From: Marinicella sediminis
GTDB taxonomy: Bacteria > Pseudomonadota > Gammaproteobacteria > Xanthomonadales > Marinicellaceae
Direction of reading: 5' to 3'
Assembly (NCBI RefSeq): GCF_002000055.1
Contig: NZ_MVBD01000009.1
Location: 62,001-126,000 of the forward strand
Length of the DNA: 64,000 nt
Part shown: in pieces, positions 42,202-50,845 of the stretch
How positions within the stretch are numbered: the first letter of the stretch is position 1
How the letters are laid out: every line of letters begins with the position of its first letter
Made by a program: the position numbers and the translations under genes
Notes under the pieces: generated by a model
The model's database searches: none
Told to the model about the DNA's origin: nothing
The model's input: the letters and a program-made list of their open reading frames with translations, nothing else

Positions 42202-43317
42202 ATGACCGATTTCAAAAAACTCGCTGTTCCCGGGGTCCGGCAACTGAACCCATACATTCCCGGTAAACCCATTTCAGAGCTGGAAAGGGAGCTGGGCATC
42301 GAAAACATCATCAAGCTGGCGTCCAATGAAAACCCTTTGGGGCCCAGCCCCAAAGCCATGAAAGCCATTGAAAAAGAAATGGATGAGTTGGCTTTGTACC
42401 CGGACGGTAACGGTTTTGAACTTAAAAAAGTGTTGGCTGAGAAACATCAGGTCGGCATGGATCAAATCACCCTGGGTAATGGTTCCAATGATGTGTTGGT
42501 ACTGTTGGCAGAAGCGTATCTGAGTCCCGATGTTTCGGCCATGTACTCGCAGTACAGTTTTGCGGTTTATCCAATTGCCATTCAGGCCGTTGGTGCAATT
42601 CATCAGATGATTCCTGCCACAACCTGGGAAGATGAACGTCCTCTGGGATGTGATTTGCCCGCCATGAAAGCAGCCATCAATGAAAAGACGCGGATGATTT
42701 TCATTGCCAATCCGAACAATCCGACCGGCTCTTTTTTACATAAAGAAGAGCTTTATGCATTCATCAAGAGCGTGGCTGAAGATGTCATCATTGTCTTGGA
42801 TGAAGCTTACCTGGAATACGCCTCACCAGAAGAGCGCGTGGATGGCAGTCTCTGGTTGGATGAATTTCCGAATTTGGTCATCACCAGAACCTTTTCAAAG
42901 GCTTATGGCCTGGCCGGATTCAGGGTTGGGTATTGTTTGTCCAATCCCGAAATTGCCAATGTCCTGAACCGCATTCGCCAACCTTTTAATGTCAATTCGC
43001 TGGCATTGGCTGCGGCCACTGCGGCCATTGGGGACGAGGCGTTTTTAGCGCGTTCCATGCAAGTTAATGCTTCAGGAATGCAAATGCTGGCTGACTGTTG
43101 TGAGCAGTTGGGTTTACGGTATGTGCCTTCGAAAGGAAACTTTTTGTTGGTTGATTTTGGACAGGATGCCATGCCAGTTTATCAAAACATGCTTGAATTG
43201 GGGATCATCACCCGCCCGGTGGCTAATTATGGTTTGACAAATTGCCTGCGCATCACCATAGGTACTGAAACAGAGATGCAACGTATGGTCAGCGTTATGG
43301 AACAGGTCTGTGGCTGA
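42202..43317 (+). CDS. hisC: histidinol-phosphate/aromatic aminotransferase
   Basis: A fold-type I PLP aminotransferase of 371 residues. LAVPGVRQLNPYIPGKPISELERELG and KLASNENPLGPSP are typical of HisC. NPNNPTG and VLDEAYLEY position the cofactor, and the PLP lysine is in TRTFSKAYGLAGFRVGY. Its place directly before aroA suggests a role in aromatic amino acid synthesis as well as, or instead of, histidine synthesis, as for HisC2 of Pseudomonas. The start is uncertain: 42202 fits the family alignment, 42184 and 42157 are in frame, and none has a good ribosome binding site. Its end overlaps aroA-cmk by 8 bases. Confidence 0.9.
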   Translation: MTDFKKLAVPGVRQLNPYIPGKPISELERELGIENIIKLASNENPLGPSPKAMKAIEKEMDELALYPDGNGFELKKVLAEKHQVGMDQITLGNGSNDVLVLLAEAYLSPDVSAMYSQYSFAVYPIAIQAVGAIHQMIPATTWEDERPLGCDLPAMKAAINEKTRMIFIANPNNPTGSFLHKEELYAFIKSVAEDVIIVLDEAYLEYASPEERVDGSLWLDEFPNLVITRTFSKAYGLAGFRVGYCLSNPEIANVLNRIRQPFNVNSLALAAATAAIGDEAFLARSMQVNASGMQMLADCCEQLGLRYVPSKGNFLLVDFGQDAMPVYQNMLELGIITRPVANYGLTNCLRITIGTETEMQRMVSVMEQVCG

Positions 43318-45292
43318 AAAACACCCGCTGGACCTGCATTCGTTGACATTCACCGGACAGCTCTCAGGTCGCTGTAAAATACCGGGCGATAAATCAATTT
43401 CACACCGTTCGGTGATCCTTGGATCTTTGGCCGAAGGGGAAACCCGGATTTCCGGTTTTCTGCGTTCAGAAGACTGCCTGGCGACGCTGAACATCATGCG
43501 GCAATTGGGTGTGAATATTGTTGAGGATGGAGATGATTTGGTTGTCACCGGCGTCGGATTGCACGGCCTTCAGCCGCCTGCTGGTCATCTGGATTGTGGC
43601 AATGCCGGTACGGCCATGCGGTTGTTATCCGGGTTGTTGGCTGCACAGCGATTCAGTAGCACACTGGTGGGTGATGAATCATTATCAGGCCGACCGATGG
43701 GGCGGGTGATAACACCATTGACTCAAATGGGTGCTCAGATCAAATCAGATGAACACACCGCACCTTTGGAATTCAGTCCGTCCATACAAATGAAAGCCAT
43801 TGATTACCACAGCCCGATTGCCAGCGCCCAGGTAAAATCCGCGGTCTTATTGGCTGGACTGTATGCCGATGGTGTCACCACAGTGACAGAGCCCAATAAG
43901 TCCAGAGATCATACTGAAACCATGCTCAAAGGTTTTGGCTGTAATTTACAGGTTGACGGACTCAAAGTCAGTGTTCATGGTCAGCCACATTTACGTGGAC
44001 AAGCCATCAAGGTGCCAGCTGATGTGTCATCAGCGGCATTTTTTATGGTACTGGGGTTGTGTCATCCGGATGCAGACTTGTTGTTGGAAAATGTCAACAT
44101 CAATCCCACCCGGGACGGGGTGATTAAAATCCTCCAGGCCATGGGTGGTCGCCTGAGTCTGGAAAACCCCAGAACAGAAGCCGGGGAAGCCGTTGCCGAT
44201 GTGCGGATCCAATCCTCACAGCTGCGGGGTATTGATATTCCTGAAGCGTTGATCCCAAGTGCCATTGATGAGTTTCCGGTGTTGTTCATTGCAGCAGCTC
44301 TGGCAAATGGTACCACCCGCCTGACGGGCGCTGAGGAGCTGCGGCATAAAGAGAGTGACCGGATAACTGTGATGATCAAAGGGCTGCAGTTGCTGGGTGT
44401 TGACTGTAAAGAATTGCCTGATGGAGCAGAGATTACCGGAGGGCCGCTACACAGTGGTATGGTTGATGGACACGGAGACCACCGTTGTGCCATGAGTTTT
44501 TTACTTGCCGGTGCATTGCGGCCGGAAGTGGATACTGTGGTCAGGGGATGTCACAACATTGACACGTCATTCCCTGAGTTTTTCACCCTCGTCGAACAAT
44601 TGGGCATGCGACATCAACAGCCGGTACCGGTGGTAACCATTGATGGACCCTCAGGGGTTGGCAAAGGCACCACCAGTGCGTTACTGGCAGCCAGATTGGG
44701 GTGGCATTTACTGGATTCAGGTGCGATCTATCGTTCGCTGGCGTTAAAGGTCATGAATGATGACTTAGACCCAGCCAATGAAGCTCAACTGGCAGAAGCT
44801 GCCAAGGCATTGCGGTTGTCATTTCAGGCCGACGGTCAGCATGCCAGGATTCTGTTGGATGGACAGCAGGTCAATGATCAGCTGCGCAGTGAAGCTTGTG
44901 GTGACATGGCTTCTCAGGTGGCACCCATTGCAGCCGTGCGTCAGGCCCTGTTGCAGCGTCAAAAGGCCTTTCAGCAACCACCAGGGCTGGTGGCTGATGG
45001 CAGGGATATGGGCACTGTGGTGTTCAAAAGTGCGCCACTGAAGGTGTTTTTGACGGCCAATGCCGAAGAACGGGCAAAAAGAAGGCATAAACAATTGAAA
45101 GAGAAGGGTGTAGATGTTAAAATCCGCGACCTTTTAAGGGACATTGAAGCCCGGGATCACCGGGATTCAACCCGTAAAGTGGCACCATTGGTGCCGGCAA
45201 TGGATGCCCATGTCATTGATACCAGTGACCTGAGTATCGAAGAAGTTTTGGCTCAAATCATGAATTTGGTTGGGCAACATGTGAAGGTTTGA
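43310..45292 (+). CDS. aroA-cmk: fused EPSP synthase / cytidylate kinase
   Basis: One 660-residue frame holding two complete enzymes. Residues about 10-430 are 3-phosphoshikimate 1-carboxyvinyltransferase (shikimate pathway), with PGDKSISHRSVI, LDCGNAGTAMRLLSG and the EELRHKESDRI motif. Residues about 438-660 are cytidylate kinase, with P-loop IDGPSGVGKGT, LDSGAIYR and DGRDMGTVVF. In E. coli the two genes are separate and near each other. Translation starts at GTG 43310, overlapping hisC. An internal in-frame ATG at 44606 (residue 433) could in principle yield free kinase, but no Shine-Dalgarno precedes it. tyrA, often between hisC and aroA, is absent. Confidence 0.95.
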   Translation: MAEKHPLDLHSLTFTGQLSGRCKIPGDKSISHRSVILGSLAEGETRISGFLRSEDCLATLNIMRQLGVNIVEDGDDLVVTGVGLHGLQPPAGHLDCGNAGTAMRLLSGLLAAQRFSSTLVGDESLSGRPMGRVITPLTQMGAQIKSDEHTAPLEFSPSIQMKAIDYHSPIASAQVKSAVLLAGLYADGVTTVTEPNKSRDHTETMLKGFGCNLQVDGLKVSVHGQPHLRGQAIKVPADVSSAAFFMVLGLCHPDADLLLENVNINPTRDGVIKILQAMGGRLSLENPRTEAGEAVADVRIQSSQLRGIDIPEALIPSAIDEFPVLFIAAALANGTTRLTGAEELRHKESDRITVMIKGLQLLGVDCKELPDGAEITGGPLHSGMVDGHGDHRCAMSFLLAGALRPEVDTVVRGCHNIDTSFPEFFTLVEQLGMRHQQPVPVVTIDGPSGVGKGTTSALLAARLGWHLLDSGAIYRSLALKVMNDDLDPANEAQLAEAAKALRLSFQADGQHARILLDGQQVNDQLRSEACGDMASQVAPIAAVRQALLQRQKAFQQPPGLVADGRDMGTVVFKSAPLKVFLTANAEERAKRRHKQLKEKGVDVKIRDLLRDIEARDHRDSTRKVAPLVPAMDAHVIDTSDLSIEEVLAQIMNLVGQHVKV

Positions 45293-45320
45293 CTTTGCAG
45301 TCAGGCCTTATTATTAACGA

Positions 45321-45373
45321 GCATCAGGCAAGCTGATGCAGATGACTTAGGTAAACAAGTCTTTTGGTTTACC
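45321..45373 (+). promoter_or_regulatory. structured rpsA leader (two hairpins)
   Basis: GCATCAG/CTGATGC (45321-45339, five-base loop) and GGTAAAC/GTTTACC (45350-45373, ten-base loop) are two perfect 7-base-pair stems just before rpsA. The second ends 10 bases from the ATG, and only GGA (45374-45376) remains as a ribosome binding site. In gammaproteobacteria rpsA leaders are known to fold into successive hairpins with weak Shine-Dalgarno and to mediate repression by S1. The match here is by layout only. Confidence 0.6.
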
Positions 45374-45383
45374 GGAATACATA

Positions 45384-47033
45384 ATGAGTGATAATTTTGA
45401 AGCAATGCTCGAATCAGAGCTGTCCAGTAAAAACATCGTCCCAGGTACCATCGTCAAAGGTACCGTAGTAGATATCGAAAACGGCTTTGCTGTGGTTGAT
45501 GCGGGACTGAAATCTGAAGGTGTGATTCCTTTGGAAGAATTTGGCAACGAAGTCGAAATCGGTGAAGTTGTTGAAGTGGCTCTGGAAAAATATGAGAATG
45601 GTTTTGGTGAAACCGTATTGTCTCGTGAAAAAGCCAAGCGCATGCTGGTTTGGGATCAATTACAAATCGCCATGGATACCGATCAAATCGTGATTGGACA
45701 GATCACTTCTAAAGTTCGAGGTGGATTCACTGTTGAGCTGAAAGACATCAGAGCATTCCTGCCTGGTTCTTTGGTAGATGTCAGACCTGTTCGCGATCCG
45801 GGTTACCTGGAAGGTAAGGATCTGGAGTTTAAAGTCATTAAACTGGATCCAAAACGCAACAATGTGGTTGTATCACGTCGTGCTGTGGTTGAGTCTGAGT
45901 ACTCGGAAGACCGTGATAAATTGTTGGATTCACTGGAAGACGGCGTTATTGTTAAGGGTATTGTTAAGAACTTGACTGATTATGGCGCTTTCCTTGATTT
46001 GGGTGGTATTGATGGTCTGTTGCACATCACTGATATGTCATGGAAACGGGTCAACCATCCATCAGAAGTGGTTGAGATCGGTCAGGAACTGGAAGTTCGT
46101 GTATTGAAATTCGACAAAGAAAGTCAGCGTGTATCTCTGGGTCTGAAGCAATTGGGTGAAGATCCATGGAAAGACCTGTCCAGACGTCATCCTGTCGGTT
46201 CAAGACACTTTGGTAACGTAACCAACATCACTGACTACGGCTGTTTTGTTGAAATTGAAGACGGTATCGAAGGTTTGGTTCACGTTTCTGAAATTGATTG
46301 GACCAACAAAAACATCAATCCAGCTAAAGTGGTTCAGCCTGGTGATGAAGTTGAAGTTTGTATCCTTGAAATTGAAGAAAACAAACGACGCATCTCTCTG
46401 GGTATGAAGCAATGTAAGCCTAACCCATGGGTTATCTTCTCTGAAACAGCTCAGAAAGGTGACGTCATTGAAGGTAAAATCAAGTCCATTACTGACTTTG
46501 GTATCTTCATCGGACTGGAAGGTGGTATCGATGGTTTGGTTCACTTGTCTGACATTTCCTGGAATGAGCCTGGTGAAACTGCGATTCGCAACTTCAAGAA
46601 AGGCGATTTGGTGAAAGCCACTGTACTGGTTATTGATGCTGAAAGAGAACGTGTTTCTCTGGGTATCAAGCAACTGGCTCAGGATCCATTTGGTTCTTAC
46701 GTGGCCAATAACCCCAAAGGCTCTTTGGTCACCGGTAAAGTGATTGAAGTTGACGAAAGGCAAGCCATTGTTGAACTGGATGAAGGTGTGAATGGTTTGA
46801 TCAAAGCTTTTGATGTGGCCAAAGACCGCACCGACGACGTAAGTGCCGTGTTGTCTGTCGGTGATGAAGTAGAAGCGAAATTTGTTTCTATGGATCGTCG
46901 CAAAAAAATGCTGGTACTGTCCATCAAAGCCAAAGAGAGTGACGAGCTGAATGATGTGCTCAATGAGTACAAGAAAGGCAGCTCTGGAACCACCAGTCTG
47001 GGTGATTTGCTTAAAGAGCAACTGGACGATTGA
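45384..47033 (+). CDS. rpsA: 30S ribosomal protein S1
   Basis: Binds mRNA upstream of the start codon and unwinds it on the 30S subunit. The 549-residue product contains six S1 (OB-fold) repeats. Repeats 3 to 6 show the recurrent pattern of [22 protein letters not shown] and [22 protein letters not shown] type, each followed by RVSLGLKQL-like ends. The length matches E. coli S1 (557). It follows aroA-cmk and is followed by a strong terminator before ihfB. Confidence 0.98.
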   Translation: MSDNFEAMLESELSSKNIVPGTIVKGTVVDIENGFAVVDAGLKSEGVIPLEEFGNEVEIGEVVEVALEKYENGFGETVLSREKAKRMLVWDQLQIAMDTDQIVIGQITSKVRGGFTVELKDIRAFLPGSLVDVRPVRDPGYLEGKDLEFKVIKLDPKRNNVVVSRRAVVESEYSEDRDKLLDSLEDGVIVKGIVKNLTDYGAFLDLGGIDGLLHITDMSWKRVNHPSEVVEIGQELEVRVLKFDKESQRVSLGLKQLGEDPWKDLSRRHPVGSRHFGNVTNITDYGCFVEIEDGIEGLVHVSEIDWTNKNINPAKVVQPGDEVEVCILEIEENKRRISLGMKQCKPNPWVIFSETAQKGDVIEGKIKSITDFGIFIGLEGGIDGLVHLSDISWNEPGETAIRNFKKGDLVKATVLVIDAERERVSLGIKQLAQDPFGSYVANNPKGSLVTGKVIEVDERQAIVELDEGVNGLIKAFDVAKDRTDDVSAVLSVGDEVEAKFVSMDRRKKMLVLSIKAKESDELNDVLNEYKKGSSGTTSLGDLLKEQLDD

Positions 47034-47053
47034 TCCGGACTTTTAAGTCATTG

Positions 47054-47090
47054 AAAGGAATCGATTTTTAACAAAATCGGTTCCTTTTTT
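47054..47090 (+). terminator. rho-independent terminator of rpsA
   Basis: The stem pairs GGAATCGATTTT (47057-47068) with AAAATCGGTTCC (47073-47084) over 12 positions with one T-G wobble around a four-base loop, followed by six T and then ATTTT. It lies 20 bases after the rpsA stop. Confidence 0.9.
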
Positions 47091-47131
47091 ATTTTCTCAA
47101 ATAATTCGCTTTCTATTTGTGTCTGTTTCGT

Positions 47132-47137
47132 TATAAT
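47132..47137 (+). promoter_or_regulatory. -10 element close to the ihfB start codon
   Basis: A perfect TATAAT sits only 9 bases before the ihfB ATG, and no Shine-Dalgarno lies between. Initiation about 7 bases downstream would give a transcript with a leader of only a few bases. No clear -35 was found. It is independent of rpsA because the terminator lies between. Confidence 0.5.
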
Positions 47138-47146
47138 TAACCCACA

Positions 47147-47455
47147 ATGAAAGATTCAATCACACGCTCTGAACTCATCAATTTGCTTGCCGCACGCTTC
47201 GAAGGCAGTGAATTATCAAAATCTGACATCAGTCTCTCTGTTCGTGAAATCATTAATCACATGAGTACCACCATTGCAAATGGTGATCGCATCGAGATCA
47301 GGGGCTTTGGTAGTTTTACCTTGCGTCAGCGTAACCCCAGAATGGGTCGCAATCCCAAAACCGGCGAGCCGGTGCCATTAGGGGCTAAATATGCGCCACA
47401 CTTTAAACCCGGAAAAGATCTGAAGGAGCGGGTTAAAGACAAAGTAGGTAAATAA
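47147..47455 (+). CDS. ihfB: integration host factor subunit beta
   Basis: A 102-residue HU/IHF-family DNA-bending protein that pairs with IhfA. The signature [34 protein letters not shown] is present, including the Pro in RNPRMGRNP that intercalates into DNA. The N-terminal [12 protein letters not shown] is typical of the beta subunit. Its position after rpsA is conserved in gammaproteobacteria. Confidence 0.97.
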   Translation: MKDSITRSELINLLAARFEGSELSKSDISLSVREIINHMSTTIANGDRIEIRGFGSFTLRQRNPRMGRNPKTGEPVPLGAKYAPHFKPGKDLKERVKDKVGK

Positions 47456-47471
47456 CAGACTGAACCTTGTC

Positions 47472-48155
47472 TTATTCGGCGTGTAACTCGGTTTCCCTGA
47501 TGACTTGTATCAGGTTCATCATTTCACTCTCCAAGTGTGCTTCATCGTGTTCATTTTCTAGACGGCTCCTGAATTGTTCGATGGCATTAACCAATCGACA
47601 GGCGGCACAAATCCTGGCTGAGCCAAGTAATTGGTGCAGGCAATCCTGTAAATCATTGTATTGAGCTTCCTCGAATAACTGTTTGATTTTAAGCGTCTGC
47701 GCTGGTAAATCATTTTTCATCAGGGTCCGTAATTTGCTGACAATATGGCTGTCCTGGTGCGAGATGCTTAATGCCAGCTGTTCATCAAACCAGGGTTGCT
47801 GATGGGTCCATTTTTTGATGAGTTGTTGCATGACTTCTGGCTTGACTGGTTTCATCAGGCCGTCAGCAAACTGAGGGTGTTGGTTGTGGTCAAACACATC
47901 GGCTGAAATGGCCACTATTGGGGTGGCTTTGCAATGGGGAATTTGTTTGATTTCGTGGGCTGCCTCAATGCCATTGAGTCCTTGCATTCTGATGTCCATC
48001 AATATCACATCAAAGGTGTTTTGCTGGCAGCATTCGACGGCTTCATAACCATTAACAGCCAGCATAACCTGATGGTGCATTTTTTGTAATGCAGACTGAA
48101 AAAAAAGACGATTGATGTGGTTGTCATCAACCACTAGAATGTATGATTTATCCAT
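47472..48155 (-). CDS. stand-alone receiver-HPt phosphorelay protein
   Basis: A 227-residue cytoplasmic protein with a response-regulator receiver domain (about 5-120) joined to a histidine phosphotransfer domain (about 130-225). The receiver has the acidic pair Asp10-Asp11, the phosphoacceptor Asp54 in ILMDIRMQG, Ser84 and the KPVKPE lysine. The HPt motif is LHQLLGSARI with the phosphorylatable His. There is no kinase and no DNA-binding domain. The pair resembles the C-terminal part of BarA-like hybrid kinases. The start at 48155 (MDKSYILVVDDN) is chosen because the receiver begins there; the frame reaches 48212. It diverges from the YdbH-like gene. Confidence 0.85.
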   Translation of the reverse strand: MDKSYILVVDDNHINRLFFQSALQKMHHQVMLAVNGYEAVECCQQNTFDVILMDIRMQGLNGIEAAHEIKQIPHCKATPIVAISADVFDHNQHPQFADGLMKPVKPEVMQQLIKKWTHQQPWFDEQLALSISHQDSHIVSKLRTLMKNDLPAQTLKIKQLFEEAQYNDLQDCLHQLLGSARICAACRLVNAIEQFRSRLENEHDEAHLESEMMNLIQVIRETELHAE

Positions 48156-48206
48156 GATGATCTCAGCTGTTCCCTGATGCTTAAGAATAAAGTGTCCCAT
48201 TGCCAA

Positions 48207-50162
48207 ATGCAAGCACTGTGTCTCCGGGAGTTGAGCAGGGTGTTCGCCGTTGTGTCTGCCTTACTGTTGCTTGTTTGCCAGCATGCCTGGGCCGATGATG
48301 ACTGGAAAGTGCTGGGCCTGCAAAGCATCAATGATGAACAATCTGGCGGGTTGTTCATTGAGCGATTGTACTGGCAGGGTGATCATGTGGATCAATTATT
48401 TTACCGTTGCCCGGAGCAGCTTACTGTATATCCCATACACAGCTGTGACAAGGCAGCGCTGAGCTTTGAGTATGCCGGCCAAAAGTTTCAAGTGGCCGGT
48501 AAAACGCGCTTTGATTGGTCAGATAAGCATTGGATGGCAGATGTGAAGCTGTCTGATGCCAATGTCTATTTCAAGCTGGATTCAGCTGATCCGCAGGTGT
48601 TGATGAACCTGGATAAAGTCAATCCATTGATGTTGGTGGAACGGTTTGTTGGTTTACCTGAGTGGGCCAGGTCAATTGGCATGGAATTCAGCGGGTTGGT
48701 CACTCACCATTTGCTCTCCGGTCAATCAAGTACTCAGGAAGCCAGCTTTTCTGGGCTTGATTTTGAGTATTCCACCGACATCATTGTGGCAGGACTGGGT
48801 GGAACGATCAGTGCTGAGCTGGATCAATCCGGTCAGCAAATGATCTATCAGATCACTTTGAATCAAGGTGAGATGCTGTTTGATCAACTCTATGTGAATT
48901 TCGTGGCTTATCCGGTCAGTATCCGGGGACAGTTGGCCGGTTTGTTCACAGATGAAATCACTTTTTCAACTGCCGTGAATAACCGTCAGTCGCTACAGTC
49001 TGCCGTAACCGGAGTGATCAGACAAGATGAGTTAATCATCCGGAAAGTCGACATAAAAGTGCCCGACAGTCATCATTTTAATCAGCAAATTCTGGCCAGT
49101 GTGTTGCGTATCTATGGATTTGGTCAAACAGAAATGTCTGGTGGATTTTCTCTCAGCGCAGCATTTGATCCTGCTGGTGTGCTGACAGAATGGCAGTTGT
49201 TGCTGGATGATTATTACCTGTTGAATGACAGAAGAAAATTGCAGGCCGACGCCATGACAGGCGTGGTTAACTGGGGTGCTCAACAGCCTGTTGAGCATTC
49301 TCAAATGCGCTGGCAGCAATTGGTACTGGCCGGGATGCCGGTGAATCAATCACAGGTGGAATTTATCTATCTGGCAGATCAGTTTGCTTTAAATGGTATC
49401 CATGAATTCCCTGTGTTTGATGGTTCCATACAACTCAGAGACTTTACGGCAGACGGGCTGTTGTCTGATGCCGTTGACCTCAGCCTGAAAGCAACCATAG
49501 CGCCCATTTCATTGCGTCTGATCACAGAAAAGCTGGGCTGGCCGGAAATGAGTGGCAGTATCAGCGGAGACATTCCGGGGTTGGTGAAAAGAGGTCAGGT
49601 GATCGAGTTCCTGGGTGGGTTGAATCTGGCGGTTTTCCAGGGGCAGATGAAAGTTGATAACCTGTCAATGGAGCGACTGTTTGGGGTGGCGCCAGTGATT
49701 GCAGCTGACATCAGTTTTTCAGGCTTTGATCTGGCACAGTTGACCGAAACTTTTGGGTTTGGTCGCATCACCGGATTGTTATCTGGCGAAGTAAATGGTT
49801 TACGGATCACCAACTGGAAAACCGATCGGCTGGATGCCCGGGTATATACCGTGAAAACCAAGGGCGTGAAACAAACCATCAGCCAACGTGCGATCGATAA
49901 CATTTCTTCATTGGGAGGTATCAAAGGTGCTATTTCCAATACTTTTTTGCGCTTTTTTGATGATTTTCGCTATCAGAAAATCAAGCTGAGTTGTGTGTTG
50001 CACAATTCAGTTTGCCAGATTGGTGGATTGAAAAACCAGGGCAATCAATTTGTCATTGTGGAAGGTGGCGGCATACCCAAGATCAACATCGTCGGCTTTG
50101 TCAGGTCAATCAACTGGGAAGAATTCATTGACCGGTTGCTCAATGCAAATTATGGCAATTGA
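48207..50162 (+). CDS. ydbH: YdbH-like AsmA-type envelope protein
   Basis: A roughly 650-residue exported protein with a signal or anchor segment (RVFAVVSALLLLVCQHAWA) and then long stretches of beta-strand-like repeats. The C-terminal region (LSCVLHNSVCQIGG...FVIVEGGGIPKINIVGFVRSINWEEF) and the following DUF1318 gene match the ydbH-ydbL arrangement. In E. coli YdbH is one of the AsmA-like proteins, with TamB and YhdP, that carry phospholipid to the outer membrane. It is a little shorter than the E. coli protein. The start is uncertain: 48207 gives a compact signal peptide, 48177 is also in frame, and neither has a clear ribosome binding site. Confidence 0.72.
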   Translation: MQALCLRELSRVFAVVSALLLLVCQHAWADDDWKVLGLQSINDEQSGGLFIERLYWQGDHVDQLFYRCPEQLTVYPIHSCDKAALSFEYAGQKFQVAGKTRFDWSDKHWMADVKLSDANVYFKLDSADPQVLMNLDKVNPLMLVERFVGLPEWARSIGMEFSGLVTHHLLSGQSSTQEASFSGLDFEYSTDIIVAGLGGTISAELDQSGQQMIYQITLNQGEMLFDQLYVNFVAYPVSIRGQLAGLFTDEITFSTAVNNRQSLQSAVTGVIRQDELIIRKVDIKVPDSHHFNQQILASVLRIYGFGQTEMSGGFSLSAAFDPAGVLTEWQLLLDDYYLLNDRRKLQADAMTGVVNWGAQQPVEHSQMRWQQLVLAGMPVNQSQVEFIYLADQFALNGIHEFPVFDGSIQLRDFTADGLLSDAVDLSLKATIAPISLRLITEKLGWPEMSGSISGDIPGLVKRGQVIEFLGGLNLAVFQGQMKVDNLSMERLFGVAPVIAADISFSGFDLAQLTETFGFGRITGLLSGEVNGLRITNWKTDRLDARVYTVKTKGVKQTISQRAIDNISSLGGIKGAISNTFLRFFDDFRYQKIKLSCVLHNSVCQIGGLKNQGNQFVIVEGGGIPKINIVGFVRSINWEEFIDRLLNANYGN

Positions 50163-50221
50163 TTCAGACTTCATTAAGCACCTCATTGTATAATTCAACT
50201 AATTAAAACCAGGTAATAAGC

Positions 50222-50833
50222 ATGAAAAAATGGAGCCGTTCAATGACGCTGTTTTCCTTTGTTTGGATTTCAGCCTGTGTCACCATTAATGTGTATTTTC
50301 CAGCTGCAGAAGTTGAGTCTGCCGCCAAAGAATTTGTTGGTGATGTACTGAAAGGTGATGGCAGTGAACAACCTGCAAAAGATGATCAGTCGGCTTTGTT
50401 TGACGGACATGATATTCGCCTGATGGCTCACCAACTCAATCCCCTGAATTGGTTCATAGGTCAGGCCCATGCACAGTCAGCAGACATCACCCTGTCGTCA
50501 CCAGCGATCAATGCCCTGAAAGAAAAAATGAAATCCCGGTTCAGCCTTTCATTGCAGGGATATCTGAATCAAAATGTTGTTGGATTCACCAATGATGGTT
50601 TTGTTGAAGTGGTTGACGCAAGCAATCTGCCATTGCGTGACAGGCAAACTGTCAAAGCCGTTGTGGCCGATGAAAATCGCGATCGCACGGCTTTGTATCG
50701 GGAGGTGGCCATTGCCAACGATCACCCTGAGTGGGAAGAACAAATTCGTCAGGCCTTTGTCAAGCAATGGATCGCTCAGGCCAATAGTGGCTGGATGTAC
50801 CAAAACCAATCCGGTCAATGGGTTAAGAAATAG
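50222..50833 (+). CDS. ydbL: YdbL-type DUF1318 lipoprotein
   Basis: A 203-residue protein beginning with a lipoprotein signal ending in WISAC, so the lipid-bearing Cys is at about residue 19, followed by VTINVYFPAAEVESAAKEF. The C-terminal 100 residues (INALKEKMKSRFSL to GWMYQNQSGQWVKK) match the DUF1318/YdbL family. E. coli has a separate lipoprotein, YnbE, between ydbH and ydbL; here there are only 59 bases between the genes and no room for it. The lipidated N-terminus may serve that part; this is inference. Confidence 0.8.
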   Translation: MKKWSRSMTLFSFVWISACVTINVYFPAAEVESAAKEFVGDVLKGDGSEQPAKDDQSALFDGHDIRLMAHQLNPLNWFIGQAHAQSADITLSSPAINALKEKMKSRFSLSLQGYLNQNVVGFTNDGFVEVVDASNLPLRDRQTVKAVVADENRDRTALYREVAIANDHPEWEEQIRQAFVKQWIAQANSGWMYQNQSGQWVKK

Positions 50834-50845
50834 GATCTGAAACAC

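Noticed and set aside
46200-47021. Long 273-codon reverse-strand open frame inside rpsA
   Set aside because: It mirrors the codon bias of rpsA, has no ribosome binding site and no recognisable protein features; rpsA is certain on the other strand.
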